In this document: positions 13,201-27,100 of the stretch, in pieces
How the letters are laid out: each line of letters begins with the position of its first letter
How positions within the stretch are numbered: the first letter of the stretch is position 1
Assembly (NCBI GenBank): GCA_013399875.1
Contig: VXAZ01005475.1
Location: forward strand, 1,878,912-1,942,911
Direction of reading: 5' to 3'
Length of the DNA stretch: 64,000 nt
Source of the DNA: Gymnorhina tibicen
Taxonomy: Eukaryota > Chordata > Aves > Passeriformes > Artamidae
The notes under the pieces: generated by a model
Databases searched by the model: none
Told to the model about the DNA's origin: nothing
The model's input: the letters and a program-made list of their open reading frames with translations, nothing else
Position numbers and translations under genes: made by a program

Positions 13201-16200
13201 AAAGAACAATCAGGACATACATACATGTTGTGAAGTGGGACTCCTTCCTTCTTGCTCTGGAAAGTTGTTCTGTGGGTAGAGACTTCACAGTTTTGTGGTT
13301 GTCCCGTTACATGACTTTCAGTTAACTTATGCTTGAATAAAAGTGCTGGTTTTGTCCTTGTGATAATGTCTGTGTTTTGGGGGTTGTTAGTGAGACTGCA
13401 TCCTGGTAATGAATACTGTGCCTATGACTTATGGTTTGGAAGATCTCACTCTAATGCACGACAATGCATTAATTCCTAGAAGTACACATATGCAGGATGA
13501 ATTATGGTGGGACAAATAGGCCTAATTTTGACATTTCCTAAAATTTTTAGTGTTTGACTTTGCAACTGTAATCTTTTTTATTGGTTTAGCCTGTGGTTAA
13601 ACCAGAAAAAAATAATCTTTGAATGTATTTGAAGCTGTTAGAAGGCATTTGTATGTTTCAGGTGTGAATTTTCCTCATGAACACGAGCTCAAAGTAAACT
13701 ACAGGAGTCAAAATTGGCCTTGATTTTGAGATGTAAATAGCAATTTGAGTTAAATGAACCATGTGTCAGCTGACATTCAAGGAAGTCTGCCCTTTTCTAA
13801 AAGAGATCCATTGTATTTAGCTTGAGAAGAGGTGCTATATTTCATCTTTTTCAGGAATTTTAAACTTTTTTGTAGTTTCTATCATAATTCCGGTTTTAAT
13901 AAAAGTAGTGTTCTCCTCAAATAAAATTCATCATGTAGCTATATAAACAGGATTATATTTAACTTCTTTACTGGAAAGATTATGTTGGAAACCACTGATT
14001 TATATAGGCATAATAAAGCAGCAACAACATTTAATCTCTGACCATAAGGAGCCATCACTTTTTTTTAATAACACAATATACATCCATATTGTTGACATAG
14101 CAGTAAATCAAAGACTTCAATAAGGATTGGATTGGAACAGAGAACTGTACTGGACTGCAAAACTTGGTACTTTTGGGGAAGGAAAATAAAATCATAATAT
14201 CAGCAAGGTTTATGACAGTATATAGGCACAGAATAATGTGCAAGCAGATCTTTTGTCTTCTCTTCTTATTTTGTCAGCCATTGCATAGGAGTTTCTGTAT
14301 AGCAGAGTACAAAATATGAGTGTTAAGGTATGGAGGCTGAAATGACAAAAAAGAATTTTGTTTTAGTTGAAAAAAATGGATCTCAGTTCAACAATATTTC
14401 CTGCAGCTTTTTTTAAACTAGGTCAATCCTGAAATGAAAATCCTTTTCCAGAACAAAAGGTTGAAACAATTTGTTTAGAAAATTACTTCTAAAAAGTCAA
14501 AAATCTGTCCCAGGATTTTCATTCAGCTAGAATTCTTTGCCAAATCTGGCTTGAAATTATGAGTAATTTGGCCATGTCCAAAAAAAAGCATTTTTACTTA
14601 GACTTACTCTCAGTCAATAAACTGCTTCCAGCTGTCATTGTGTCCTTACTGCTAGCAGAATGGAGACTTTTAAAGCCAAGAAAAATGTCTTTCTATGTTC
14701 TTCTAGGCCACTTGAAACATGTGGGGCACCAGAGCCTGCAAAAATACCTTAATAATGTTGTTGCAATTAGTTTTGATTACTGTATATAAAACTAATTAGA
14801 AGTAGTGCCAAGTGAGAGCTTATACATGCACAAACCTTTCCAGTGTTTCGAATATGCTGAAGCAAGCATGAAAAGCATGAAAGATAAAGGAGAATTTGGG
14901 GTATTTTACAACCACAATAATTTTCATAACAGATGCAGGGGCTTTCTGTTTGTTTTTATTGAAGATGTTTCATCTACAATGAAAGAGCTGCTTTTTCAAA
15001 GGACATTTTTGCAGGTAATTAGTCTGTGATATTTCTGTACTTCTTGTCGATATTTTGGAAATATTTTTAAATAATTCAGCATTTATTGTTCTCAAAGTCC
15101 TAAGACTAGTTTTTTTCCCCTGCATCTATTTCACAGTAATAAATTACATGTGTTACATTATCAGCATATAAATTCTGTTTCATTTATTTGGAATGATTAC
15201 AAGCAATGTGGAATTGACTGCACCTGCTAATTTTTCTCTCTCACACTCCCTTGCATGTGCACTCATAATTTGCACATTTTTATCATTTGTTGTCCATAAT
15301 ATCAGAAGTAACCAGTACCTTAAACTGCTCATAAATTTTCAGTTCAGACTGTTACGTCATGTCTTATGAGAAGAGGATAGTGGTGCTACAGCCTTCATAT
15401 TGTGGATAAAAACCTAGAGTGCAGGTGCTGTACTTGGTCTACACAATGTGGCATGACTTCCACTTGCCTCCATGCAGTGCAGGAACCACCCTGGCTGTAA
15501 TGAAGCATCTGGTTAACAAGCCAGGATGATGAGAAAGCAAGCATTTTTCATATCCCTTCTATTTGATTACTACTCCTCTGACATAATTTGATCACCACAA
15601 TATCAGACGTCAAAAAAGGATCTCTAACCGTACAGACAGCACATTACCAGAGCGTTTCTGCCTGTACTCGTTTTTTAAAATCGAGCCTAATGAAAGTCTT
15701 TTTGTACACTGATGCCTTGAGCCATACTCTCTTCGAGCTCCTGGTGGTATGGGGAGAGCCCACATTTCCCTGAGGAGCAGTGCTGCAGGAGTAGCTCCTC
15801 CTCATGGTGCCAAGCCCCTCGGTTCTTGGCCTCAGTGGTGGGTGCCTGTGTCACGTAATGCTGGAATCAGAACATGCCTTTAACATTTTTATCTTTCATT
15901 TCTATCATCTAGCATGTGTTTTGGGTAGCCTGTGCTTCCCCTTTTCAGTCAGATAGCTTGAGGACTAATGCAGCAAGTGCAGAAGCTTGCAGTATTTCAA
16001 TTAATTCCTTTCTTTTAGAAGGAGCATATGCAGCTATCAGCCTGAGATACAGTTTGGCGGAAAATGTTACAAAGACTCTGACCTTGGGAAAGTATATTCT
16101 CACATATGGTGTCTGAGATTGATGTTACTTAGAGGTAATGAGCTGTGTGCTACATTTTCAAAGGAATAACTCTCATTGTAGACATTTACTTAAAAAATGT

Positions 16201-19200
16201 TACATGTCATTTCTTTCCCAGCTCACAAGAGTTCAGAGAGAGGAGATGTAAGGCTCAGGGAACTGTAATTTAATTGTGATTGTCACCTTTTCCCTTCCTG
16301 TTGGGAGGAACTCCAAACTGTTAGCAACTGAAAATTAATTATTATCTTGCCAACTGTTTATTGTGTATAAAATAACTTAGCAATTGTGCTTCAGTTTTCA
16401 GTGCCAGGTATCCTCATGACACATACAATGATGCCAGTTGGAGTAAATTGTCAATATAGTTTGGAGTTTCAGGGAGAAGGAAACGTAGGGAAAGAACTGT
16501 CCTGGGCATAAAACGATGGGTTTGTCACCTCTGTTCATCACAGAAGCTACAGGATGCTGTTGAGGAATACTAAGCCATTTTTCTCTTTTGATCCCTTTGA
16601 ACTGATCAAAACTGAAGAGCTTCTTAGTTTTCATAATTTCTTAAGCAATTTTGATTATATTTCTTCAGTACTCCTATTTATTAAAAAAATATTTTTTGCT
16701 TGCAACACTAGATGTTTATGAAATGTCAGTACCCCAGAAGATGTTATGTTACTTTGTTGCTGGGCTAATTATTTACAGTCACGTTGAAAATAAGGAGTCT
16801 TGCTTATTAAAAATAAATGAGATTTATCATTGACTTCTGTTTGCTGAGCAAAAGATCATATCATTGTATTTCTCACCAAGGAAAACACATGCTTTATTCA
16901 AATTTGGCTCTTATTAGCCTCTAGCAGCTAGGAAACATCAAAAGCTCTGTTCTTGAAACTGGGAAAGTTGTTTCTTTAAAAATAGTTTTATGTAGGTCTG
17001 AAAGAATATTTAGAAGGCAGAAAGAAGACAAAAGAAGAGAATTCAGACAATTATTTTTAGGCCTCCCCCTCAAAAACCCTTAGGCTCAAGGACTTCTAAT
17101 GTATTTTGTATTTTCATGTAACAATGTTTCTACTTCACAAATAGACTCAGAGGTGAGCTTCTACAGAGTAGCACATAATTTCTGATTTCAAGCCCTGTTA
17201 AGAGTTACGAATTTTGTATTCTGATACATAAAAGCAGATCTTTGAAGAGTCTTGATGAAGACAGTATTAGAAGCCTAACACATAATCTGATCTATGCAAA
17301 TTCATAGATTAAAGAGCAGTTTTCCTCTGCTGAAGGACAAGAGGCTCATTAGGGTATTTTAAGCTGGAATAACCTGATTAGTGTAAATACAAGCCATAAA
17401 CTACATTGGCTAAAAAAATGTAGAAACCCTGTCTTCCTAATACTGATTAGTTGGGTATTTTTGTCCTCAAGAATAATTTTGCTTAAATTAATATATAACC
17501 TAAGAAACACTGGCAAAACACCTCATTTATTACCGAGTCTTGTACTTGCAGATCCAGCCATAAATTCAGGATTCAAAAAGGGTTTTGGAAGGTTCTAAAA
17601 ATATAGAAAAATGGGATTCATCCTGTCTTTCCAATTGGGAATATGGACAGGTGGTATAGAGAGTCAACTGTGATTTGAGAATTATGAAGCCTGATCAAAC
17701 AAGGACATTTAAAAACTCAGTTAATGTCATGTGTCATGGTTGGACAATTCAGTTACATTCTATGACCTTCCCCTTTTAATTTCATCAGTTACTTCTGCCC
17801 ACATTAGCCCAGTCTACATCTCCAGCTATTAAAAATAGTTATGTTTTCATTTTAAATGGAAAAAAAATTGTGACAGACATCCCATTTTGGCACATTCCAA
17901 AAGATTGTGTACCTCTTTTTACAGACCCAGCTTTAAAAACATTAAAGATAAACTTAATGCTTTTAGACCCTTGAAAGTAAGTGAATTTATAATTTGTATG
18001 AAATTTCAGGGGTTTTCTTAACAATTTCTGTATTTCATTATCCCTTTATAAATATTACAAAATCCTGAAAATGAATATCAGGTTTTATAAAATCGTTATA
18101 ATATCACATTTTTTTTTTACCTAATGTTTTTTTGATCCTGAGAAAACACATGGTGAATTGTGCCTTGTACTGAAAGCCGTTGTGTTTTAAGAAAATTTTA
18201 AAAAATGGTTTCCATTGCTTGAAACAGCTTTTAGGTTTGTGCTTCAGCCTTGCATGTTAATTATATTGAGATTCTTACTTCGGTACTTTATATAATTAAG
18301 AATTATGTATGAGGACAGGTTAACTTTTCTTAACTATCATCAGTGCTTTTCAGAGGGCCTTTTTGCATTTGTGTAATTTTACTGTATTGCATGTGCTATC
18401 TGCCACCTTCTGGATATTGTCAGAATTGCCAGTTGTTCAAATACTCTTTAGTATAACTGGAAAGTACCTTCATCCCCCACGTACCTTCTGTTACAGAAAT
18501 GAGTGCAACGGGTACCCTTGCACAGGTTAATGTACCAAAGGAAGCAGCCCACAATTCTCAGCGAGCCACTTTAGCGGAGTGCAATGGTTTTAGATTGAAG
18601 TCTGGTCAAGTTTTAAGCAGTGGTTCTATGTCCTGCATCATTCTAACAGATTGATAGTTGCTCTAAAATAGTTAGACATTTTGACCAGGCAGTGAAAAGC
18701 AACATATGAAATAAAAACAATAAGCTATCAAAAAAATATACAAGCCAACCCAGTTGAGAGACATAGACAAAGTTGTTCAGGTGGGAGAAATGTGCCCATG
18801 TTACAGAAATGTTGGAGATGTGAGGTGAAAGCTTTTCAAAGTTGGGTATAAATATTCTGAAAAGAATTCTCGGATTTTATGTGTAGCTGCTGATATAAAG
18901 TGGGGTTTGATTTATTGAGACTAAAAGTGAGTTAAAGTGCCTTGCCAAGTCCCTATAATTTCAGTGCCCTTTTAGTCCCTGACATAATTCATTCTCTCTT
19001 CTACATGCATTAATTTGCAATAACCTTTTCCCAAATAGAAAGATGCTGAGTCTTGTACACTGTCCTTCACTTCACAGTCCTTTGCTGGTACTGGAAGAGT
19101 CTTGCTACCCTTGCTCTGTGTCCCAGTCTCATGCATACAAAATGACCACATGCTGCCTTCTTGGCTTAAAATGACAAACAGGAATAATTTCTTATGTGCA

Positions 19201-21914
19201 ATATTAGTTTAACCTAGTTTTGAAATTAGGCTGCTAACTAATTAGAGCTTTCATTTTGGAAAAATTAAAATTCCAGCTTTGTCAGTCTGCTGGACCCCAT
19301 CGGTATTTAACTCAATGTAAGCAAGATCTTTATTTGCTTCTACTAAGTTTTTTGCTTATTTTCATTTGTTGCTATTAACAGGCTTAATTTTGTCTTTTGT
19401 CTAGTTTCCAGTATAACCTGTTCCCTTTAATAAGATTTAGGTTCTAAATAGGATTTTAGAGTTCATACATTAATTGCATACAAGCTCAAAGGTAATTGAA
19501 AGATGAGCTTTTTCGAGTCCAATGGGTAGTGAGAAGGAAGCCTGGAGTTTATAGCAAAGCTTGTAGCTTGACATGATACAGCAGAAATTTCATGTAGAAA
19601 TGCATGAAAATTATGTCAACTCTCAAGGCTGTCCCTTCAGATATTCTTTCTCCAACTGCTGTTTCTCTTCAAGAGATGCTCTGTGCAAGCTGTCAAAGTC
19701 TTCATGGCAGCTAGGAATTAATTCTTTTAAATCTTTCCAAAATATGTGTTCCCTGGGGAATTTCAGCTTCCAGTTCAGAAAGGCAAAATGTTAGGTTTTT
19801 CTTCTCAGTTTCCTAGTGTCAGTGTGTTGGCTGATGAGCTGAAGGAATTTTACACCCCACTAACTGCAAAAGAAGGGGGAAAAAACCTCTGCCCTTGAGA
19901 TTTGCCTAAGTGAACTCAGTTAAATTTTTTAAAAATTCCAAATAGGAAGCTAATGAAAGACTAAGTCCCTTAAAGCCAAGCTATGTGTGTTTGTGTTAGT
20001 TTAAGCTTTTAAAGCCTTAGTTGTACATTCTGGATGAAGCATGAGATGGAAGGAGAATTATGAAAAAATGTAATATAAAGAAGAATAGCTTTAAAGTGAT
20101 TGGTGTGTAATTGGAGCAGAACAAGTAAACTATGAAAAAGCTGCACTCAATACTCAGCAGTTCATGTCAGGCCACACAGTCAGAGTTACTGCACTTGAAG
20201 AGATTCTAACCTGAGCCTACAAGAAAATTAAGCACTCTTCCATGAACATGGAATTGAAGTAAATATCATAAGGCAAACCAATATTCAGGTCAGGTTACAA
20301 AGCACATCCTAGACCAAATATTCCTTTAAGTTTCTGCAGTACAACTTCAAGCATTTGCTTCTTAGGAAAGATCTTCCCTCTTGTTCTTTGGGTAGAGCTC
20401 TAACACTTTAAGCTGAATAGAAGACAAAAGGTCCTTAGAAAAGTGTGCAGTACATCCCTGCTTTCTGACATGCGATTCATTTATGTGGCAGCTTCTAAAA
20501 TGAGAAAGTTGGTTTGAATATGCTTTTTCCAGAAGGTTTGGTTGCATTCTTCTTCACTCAAATGCAAAACAGAGTTCATCCCAAAACATTGTTAGCCAAG
20601 AGATGCACAACCATGAAATGTAAACAGTTTAAAACACAGAGGTTAGAGGGAAAAACCAGAAACATGTCAATTCCCAACCCACATAGTCTTTCTATCTCAG
20701 GGGGGTGAAACAGTCACTCAGAGTTGTATTTTGAAATCCTCTGGAATATAAAAGCATCTTCAGAAAAAACCAAAAATACAGCTCAAAACCTGTTCTCAGA
20801 GGAGTAGACAGTATAATGTATATAAATATATATTTTATATACAGTCAACTCGCTCTCCATTAACACTTTTGATGTACCACATTAAAGCAAGCATATGGAA
20901 TTAGGTTCACTTTCATGTTATATTTAACTGCTATTTCCTTTAGAAGGAATGTTTTCCCTCTTACCCCATCAGAGTTAAAGGAGTCCATACTTGTCTCCAG
21001 CGTAACTCTTTTTCCATGTTGCAAACAACAAATACAATAATTAAAAGAGGTTTGAATCAGACCATCATATAATGAAGCATTTACAATTACCTTTTGTGTA
21101 AAATTTTTCTACACTAAGGTTTATTTTATTTAATGACTTGATGGAAAGGACTTTTGCTTTTTTTTTGTGGAAATAGGCACTGGGAGAGAAATTATTGATA
21201 AAATATAGAACTGTACTCATGGTAGAGCGTGAGCATTAGTTGCTAAAACTTGCTATTTTGTTTCCTTCATCTGAGTAAGATGCAGTATCAGAGGAATAGA
21301 TTTTATATGATGTAGCTCAGATGAGAATGTCTAGTTATTGTCAGTTGAGATTTGTTTATGTAATGAGTGTGGTACATGCAAAAATTATACAAGCCTAGAC
21401 TGCATTCAGAGAAATGGGTCTCTTCACTGTGGATAAACTAGAATTCTGTCTTTGGCATGAATAGTTACTTTAAAACAAAGCGAGGGAAAGAATCGTGTAG
21501 TCTTGGAACCCATTTTTATGAAGTGGAAAGGTGACAATTAGATGAAAAAGGACTGTCATTTTGACAGAATGATGTAGCAAATGTAAGGAAAACAAATATT
21601 TATGTGACTTTCCAGGTAAATTGTATAGATAATGAAAGGACTGTAATTAGCGTGGCCTGGAACTTACTGTGCTCCACCCATCACAGCTTAAGGGTTTATG
21701 CCTAAATGTGTAAACTTGGAATTACTTTAGACTTTGAAACTGGGAATTGTTTGTTTAACAAAAATATGGTTGAGTAACTAATACAACCGGCACAAATACT
21801 GAAGGGTTCAATATATACTAATATGGATGGCAAAGAGGGTAGATAAAAAAATTTTATTTGGATCAGTATCACTTACATGAAAATGGGATAATGAAGATGT
21901 ATAGATTTTAATGT
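10278..21914. other. Non-coding unique sequence, no gene seen
   Basis: AT-rich sequence with abundant stops. Open frames are at most 108 codons (11959-12285, -) and without recognisable domains. A tetranucleotide run lies at 10706-10724. A region at 15720-15860 is locally GC-richer and includes a short inverted GAGGAGC/GCTCCTC pair, but it contains nothing I can name. No transposable-element family is recognisable across this 11.6 kb, though old, unrecognisable copies are likely. Confidence 0.6.
10706..10724. repeat. Microsatellite (ATTG)n
   Basis: About four and a half uninterrupted ATTG units, a short simple repeat. Confidence 0.85.
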
Positions 21915-21974
21915 AGAATGTGGTATCTTTAGAGTTGTTAGAGAGAATGTGGTATCTTTAGAGTTGTTAGAGAG
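21915..21974. repeat. Tandem duplication, 2 x 29 bp
   Basis: Two identical 29-bp copies (21915-21943, 21944-21972), each starting AGAATGTGGTATCTTTAGAG, followed by two more matching bases. No mismatch separates them, so the duplication looks recent. The sequence does not belong to a family I recognise. Confidence 0.9.
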
Positions 21975-22369
21975 CAAAATACTTCTGAAATGTAGGTCAA
22001 TATGAAAGATCACTCCCTAGTTACAAATTTGAGAACAAGCATTTCTAACAAAGGTAGATCCCAACTGTCTCAGAAATGAGAGCAGCATTTTTCACCATAG
22101 TGCCAATGAACCAGCAAAGAGAAACGTTTGACATTTGACTCTGTTAAATTATGAAGACATTATAGAACTGTTAGCTGAAAGGATCCTCAGTTAATGCGGT
22201 CCCACACTGATACCATTTAAATGAAATATAGACTTCTATCAGCTTTCATTTGTAATATAGCAAATTCTGAGTAATTAAGGAAGCTTCCCAACAAGGTTGG
22301 TTAGGCTTGAGGGTTAGAAAACTTGGGGGTTTTTTTTAGTCAAAACTGAAAAAGGATTTAGAACTTTTA

Positions 22370-22416
22370 CCCTCCCTCCTTCTTCTCCCCACCCCCCCCA
22401 AAAAAAAAAGGAAAGA
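22370..22416. repeat. Low-complexity C-rich/A-rich stretch
   Basis: A CCCTCC/CTTC pyrimidine run, then eight C, then nine A. This is simple sequence with no further structure. Confidence 0.75.
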
Positions 22417-22539
22417 AAGGTTTGTGTCTTAACAGAATAATATGAATGTTCAAAAGAGATATCTAGATATGCAACAAACTTGAGCAGGCAGTAGTGGAAG
22501 TCCATTTTAAAAGTCAGGAAGTGCTGTGAGTAAGTGAGA

Positions 22540-23089
22540 TTCCTAAAATGAAGCTGATTAAGCATTTTTCAGGAACTTACAAGAAATTGTGCTGGGTTCT
22601 TTAGTCACTTGAAAAGAGAGATGAGAAAGATGGGAGATCATTACACTGTGACTGTAACATCCAGATTAAAGGTAAAGTCAGAGTGACCTCACAACTCAGT
22701 GAACACTTTGAATCAGTTTACGGTGAGGATATTGATGGAACATGAGGCCAAAGGCCAAGTGACTAAATAACTGGAATGAGCATATAAAATGGAAATTACC
22801 ATACCCAAGAGGCGAAAAAGACTGTATTCTCTGTAAATGGACTGGAATTTTTTGTTCATAAGGTACAGAATTGGGGGAGGAGGAGGTAGGGGGGCAATTC
22901 TGGCAGATATGAAACCACAGGCCTTGAGTTTTGCTGACTATCAAACTAGGGATGGCACTGGACGAACAGAAAATGATGAGTGTTTTACAAATATTTTAAG
23001 AAAAAAAATGAATCCAAGGAGCTATAAGACTTCATAAAATGCTTTCAGAAGGATGAGTGTGGAGGTAAATGAATGATGAGAAAGAAAAT
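22540..23089 (+). mobile_element. Possible upstream part of the decayed CR1-like LINE
   Basis: This stretch lies directly 5' of the recognisable LINE remnant and has the same purine-rich, GA-heavy + strand texture (for example the runs near 22615-22640 and 22870-22895) seen in decayed CR1 ORF2 sequence. I cannot align it to a specific LINE segment by eye, so assignment rests on position and texture. No open frame exceeds 83 codons. Confidence 0.25.
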
Positions 23090-24115
23090 GACATGAATTT
23101 GCCAAGGTAGGTTATACCTTCTTGTCTTGACTAGACATTTGCCCCTGTTACTGAAGAATATATAATAGATCACAAAAAGTCAATGCTTACCTGAGGAAGT
23201 ATTTATTAAGACAGGGAAAGTTAGAATTAGGACATGATTTAAAAGATGTGTAAGGAACATTAATGAGGAAATCTCAAACTAGGGTTTGAAGCAAATTGCT
23301 TGAAGACTTGCTGTAGGATAGGTTTCCGGGTGAATCTTATTTAGCATTCTCATTAATGACTATGGCACAAGACGGTTTTTGCCAGTGGCATTTGGAGATC
23401 AAAAAATTGAGATGCATCATCAAAGGAGGATCAAAACATCATGAAAGAGAGTCTCTGAGGTCCATGAAGTAACATGAATTGGGGCAAAGTGACTCTGTAT
23501 TTATAAAATTTGAGCTGCTTCATCAGAAAATAAAAGAAGAGAAAATTATATCTGTTGATCATAAGATGAATATGAGCACTAAGAGGAATGAAAAGCCAAA
23601 TGTGATCGTCTATCCTATTTTCAGTGAAAATAGTGGCATGAAAACTTTTTTATCTGTGGCATTGTTAAGGTGTCATTTGGAATGTTGTTCTCAGTTCTAG
23701 CCTTCATAGTACACAAGGATTAATATAATCATACTGGAATACAACTAGAGGGTTGCTGGGATGGTCAGCAGAAAGCTCAATTTATCTTGTGTATTTCATG
23801 AGAGCTTGTCTAGCCAAGTGAATCAGAAGTTGAGAGGGGATATAATTTCTCTTTATGAATACATGATGGGGAGGAATGAGCATTAGGGAAGAGGAAAAGC
23901 TTAATGACTGTTCCAAGAAAGAAAATTCCACATAAAACGATCCTAAAAAAATCGGGGTTAGAAATTAGAACCATCAGGGAAATGAAGTTACGGAATAGCT
24001 TTCAAATTTAAATACTGGGGGGAGCCGGGGAGGGTGTGGGGAATTACTTATTTCAAAATGGAGTAGTGTAGTAACCTATGAAAGGGATGATGTGAAGTGC
24101 TTCACTATTATAGCA
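23090..24115 (+). mobile_element. Ancient, heavily decayed CR1-like LINE fragment
   Basis: Successive landmarks of the distal ORF2 region of old CR1 elements (the type common in turtles and crocodilians) occur in the expected order on the + strand. They are the ATTAATGACTATGGCACAAG region (23337-23373); GTTGATCATAAGATGAATAT (23554-23577); the TCATTTGGAATGTTGTTCTC region (23670-23700); GAGAGGGGATATAATTTCTC plus the following TATGAATACATGA (23832-23870); and ACCATCAGGGAAATGAAGTT through GGAATAGC (23970-24003). Many indels and stops break the frame, so it cannot encode reverse transcriptase. The match is from memory of the family's consensus wording, not an alignment, and boundaries are approximate. 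The decay implies an insertion far older than the two CR1 3' ends elsewhere in the window. Confidence 0.62.
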
Positions 24116-27100
24116 GCAGGCTCAATATAATGACTTAGGTCTCCATCCTCTGAACAGAAAAACAGAAAAAAAGAAAACGTTGATTCTCTTAAATCACTGT
24201 TATATTACTTTAAAAAATATGCATTTCTTTCAGTAGGACTCTTATTTATGCCAACACATGCCATCTTTTCTTCCTGTTGCTTCTATAAATGAGTTCCTGC
24301 TTGAAATATTAAAATGTTGGCAGTTTTTACAAAGAAATCCAACTTGCTTTCTGTTTCTGTAATCCTATGTGTATGTCCATAATCCTGTTTGTTTCTGGAA
24401 GTTCCATTTCTGTTATTTGAATGCTTATAAATTCAGTTGTTGTGAATAAGGATGTAACACCAAGAAGAGAGTAGAGGTATTTCATGTTACCCTAGGAGAA
24501 AGCTGATAATAGGATAAAACTAAGCAGAGCAAGAGAGGTGAATACCAGGAAGATAAGAAATCCCTATCACAGAGACATATAAAATTCCACTGGAAAAATC
24601 CCTAATATAAAATGCAGAGAAGAAAGATATAGTCTTGTGCAAATGAAAAATTACACCACCTGATTTTTCAGTCTAATCTTGAAATTTTTTTTCTTACTAT
24701 TCTCTTCCTTTCTTTCATCAGTGCATTTTTATGTTATTACAGTGTACATTTCCACATGGTGACCGCTCATAACACTGTAAGCACAAAGATGACTAAACAC
24801 AACTGACTCATAACAAAATGTGACAGGAAGAGAAGAATTACATTGTAAGATCATCAGTTAAGCTACAAGCAGCCTTACTGGTTCGACCTCCCTGTTGCTG
24901 CTGATACATATTTTAATCATTAGCTTTTAAATGAAACAGCTATTTTCCCTTAAAATCTTAGAGTAAGTCAGTCATCTAAGAAGTTTGTCAGTTTTTTGTC
25001 TTGCCCCTAAACCTTCAATACTTGTTTTTCTGAACCATTACTACTGCATTTCAATGCTACTGTATGTCACTGTACTTTGTTCCTGTCTGCACACTGTCCT
25101 GTCCTTCCACTCTGCTTTATTTCTTTTCCTGGACTAATTCAGAATGAATGGATGAAACTAAGCTTAGTGGATTTTTGTGTTGTATTGATGTGGATTCTTC
25201 TGGCAGCTATTTTCTTCTTATTTGAAATGTCTTGGCTTCATTCTTATTTGGATTTTCTTTCTTGGCATGAATATTATACTATTATACTGGTTAGTTGATT
25301 TCCAAATCAAATAGCTCATGAAGTAATTGAAGTAAAGTACTCTTATAATGCTGAAATACTTTGTACTGCACAATGACATTTGGAATGAGCATAATTGCCA
25401 TTTCTGGATACTGCTTTGTTTTGGGAAAAATTGTGGGTTGGGTTTTTTTTCTCTATAATTTTTATAAAGCAAAGTAAAATCATTGAAGTGCTGGGCATTT
25501 TTAACTAAGCATTAGTTACCAGAAAGAAACTTGTATGGGAGCAACATCAGCTTCCTGGTGTTATTCTGGTTTGGAGCATCCTGATTTTACCAGCGTTCTC
25601 TTTAACACTGTTTCTGAAGACCCTAGAAATAGTCAGGGGTCTTCCCACCAAAGCGTGTTATTAATATCTGAGTACTGCCTTTTCTTCTTAACAATTTAAG
25701 CACCAAGCTGAGATCAGCCGGCACTAGCAGTTCACTTCCACCTTAGAACTCATCAAAATCCCAGCAGGAGAAACTTCAGAGCAGACAAGAAAGAGCCTGA
25801 ATGAAGCCATGCAGACAGAGAACTTGGAGGAGAGGCACAGGAAATGCTCAGAGCCCTGGCCTTTGCTCTCTGGGCCTTTTTGGTGTTGTTATCTGATGGA
25901 AGTCTCATGTAAAATACATGTAGTTTCCAGGAAGCTGGTCTGTCTTCTCACAGTTGAGTGTCCTGATCACGGGGTCACGTTTTACTTGATCTGCACTTCA
26001 GCTGATCACAGTTTTTGGCTGCACAGAAGCACAGGTAGGCAGGAGAAGAGAGTGCTGTATACCTGCTGGTGGCCTGAAGTGTAAGATAGTTCTCTGTGTT
26101 ACAGGAGATCTAATTTTATTGCTATGCAAACTGAATGCATATAAAGCCTAGACCTCCCTAATTCAGGGATCAGGTCTTCAGCCACAATCTTGACCTTAGT
26201 TGTTTTGCAAGGATCTTTCTGAGCAACTGGAGTGCAGCTAGTGCTTGTCTAGGTGAACCTTGGCAGAAGGAGAATTTTGGATGGGGGAAAGCACTTGTTC
26301 TTTCAGAACACACTCCCAGTTGTCCTATCAATAAAAGTCAGAGACTTCCTTCTTGTTTAATCAAAATTTTCAAAATGCATATATATTTTTTTTCTCCTCT
26401 TGTCCACAATTTATTAACTAATGCAACACAGCATTTTTTGCCTCAAGCATATCCATACCCTGTAGATGGGGAAACTGTTAGTCACTTTAATACTAAGCAA
26501 ATACTGTGCAAAATGCATGCAGGCTGGCCAGCATCTAACAAACTGTATTCCTAATAGTATATGTCTGGATTTGACACAAAATGAAATTGCCCTTATTTAA
26601 AAAAAAAAAAAAAAGAAACCAAATGAACTATTATACCGTTTTGTATATATTTTTAAAAGCCTTTTTTTTGTTAAAAATCATGTGCTTTAATACACAAAGC
26701 CATTTTACAGTACTATATAACTGTCTTAAAGAGCACTATGAAATTAGTGCCAGTGGAGGATAACAGTAAAAGTTAAAATGTGGCAAGTATGACACAATTA
26801 TTTTGTATGTTTGCATTTCACCTCTCTGATGTTTTTTAAAAAGTGCTGGTTTCATAAAAACCTAGTTCTTCTAAGTGCCCAGTGCTGCAGGTGGTTCTGA
26901 GTTCCTTGACATTTATGTTTTCATCAGATATTTTTTTCCTTCATGTTGCTTATATTTCTCTGTGGGAATGGCAAAAAAATCTGGCAGAAAATGAAAGGAA
27001 ATGTGCCCTGAAAGCTTCACCAAGTGTGGTATTAGTTTAGATGTCTCAAGTAGCATAATCTTTTGGCTGGAAATATGGCATAGAATCAGATGTACTCTTC

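Noticed and set aside
20817..20843. AT-only inverted repeat (TGTATATAA ... TTATATACA)
   Set aside because: A stem of about 10 bp composed almost wholly of A/T in an AT-rich setting. Expected by chance and not distinctive.
24875..24895. GGTTCGACCTCC, resembling a tRNA B box
   Set aside because: No A box at the right distance upstream, no acceptor-stem pairing and no cloverleaf. A chance match.
26581..26763. A-run considered as the tail of a processed pseudogene
   Set aside because: Upstream sequence has no coding resemblance, no polyadenylation signal at the right distance, and no flanking duplication.
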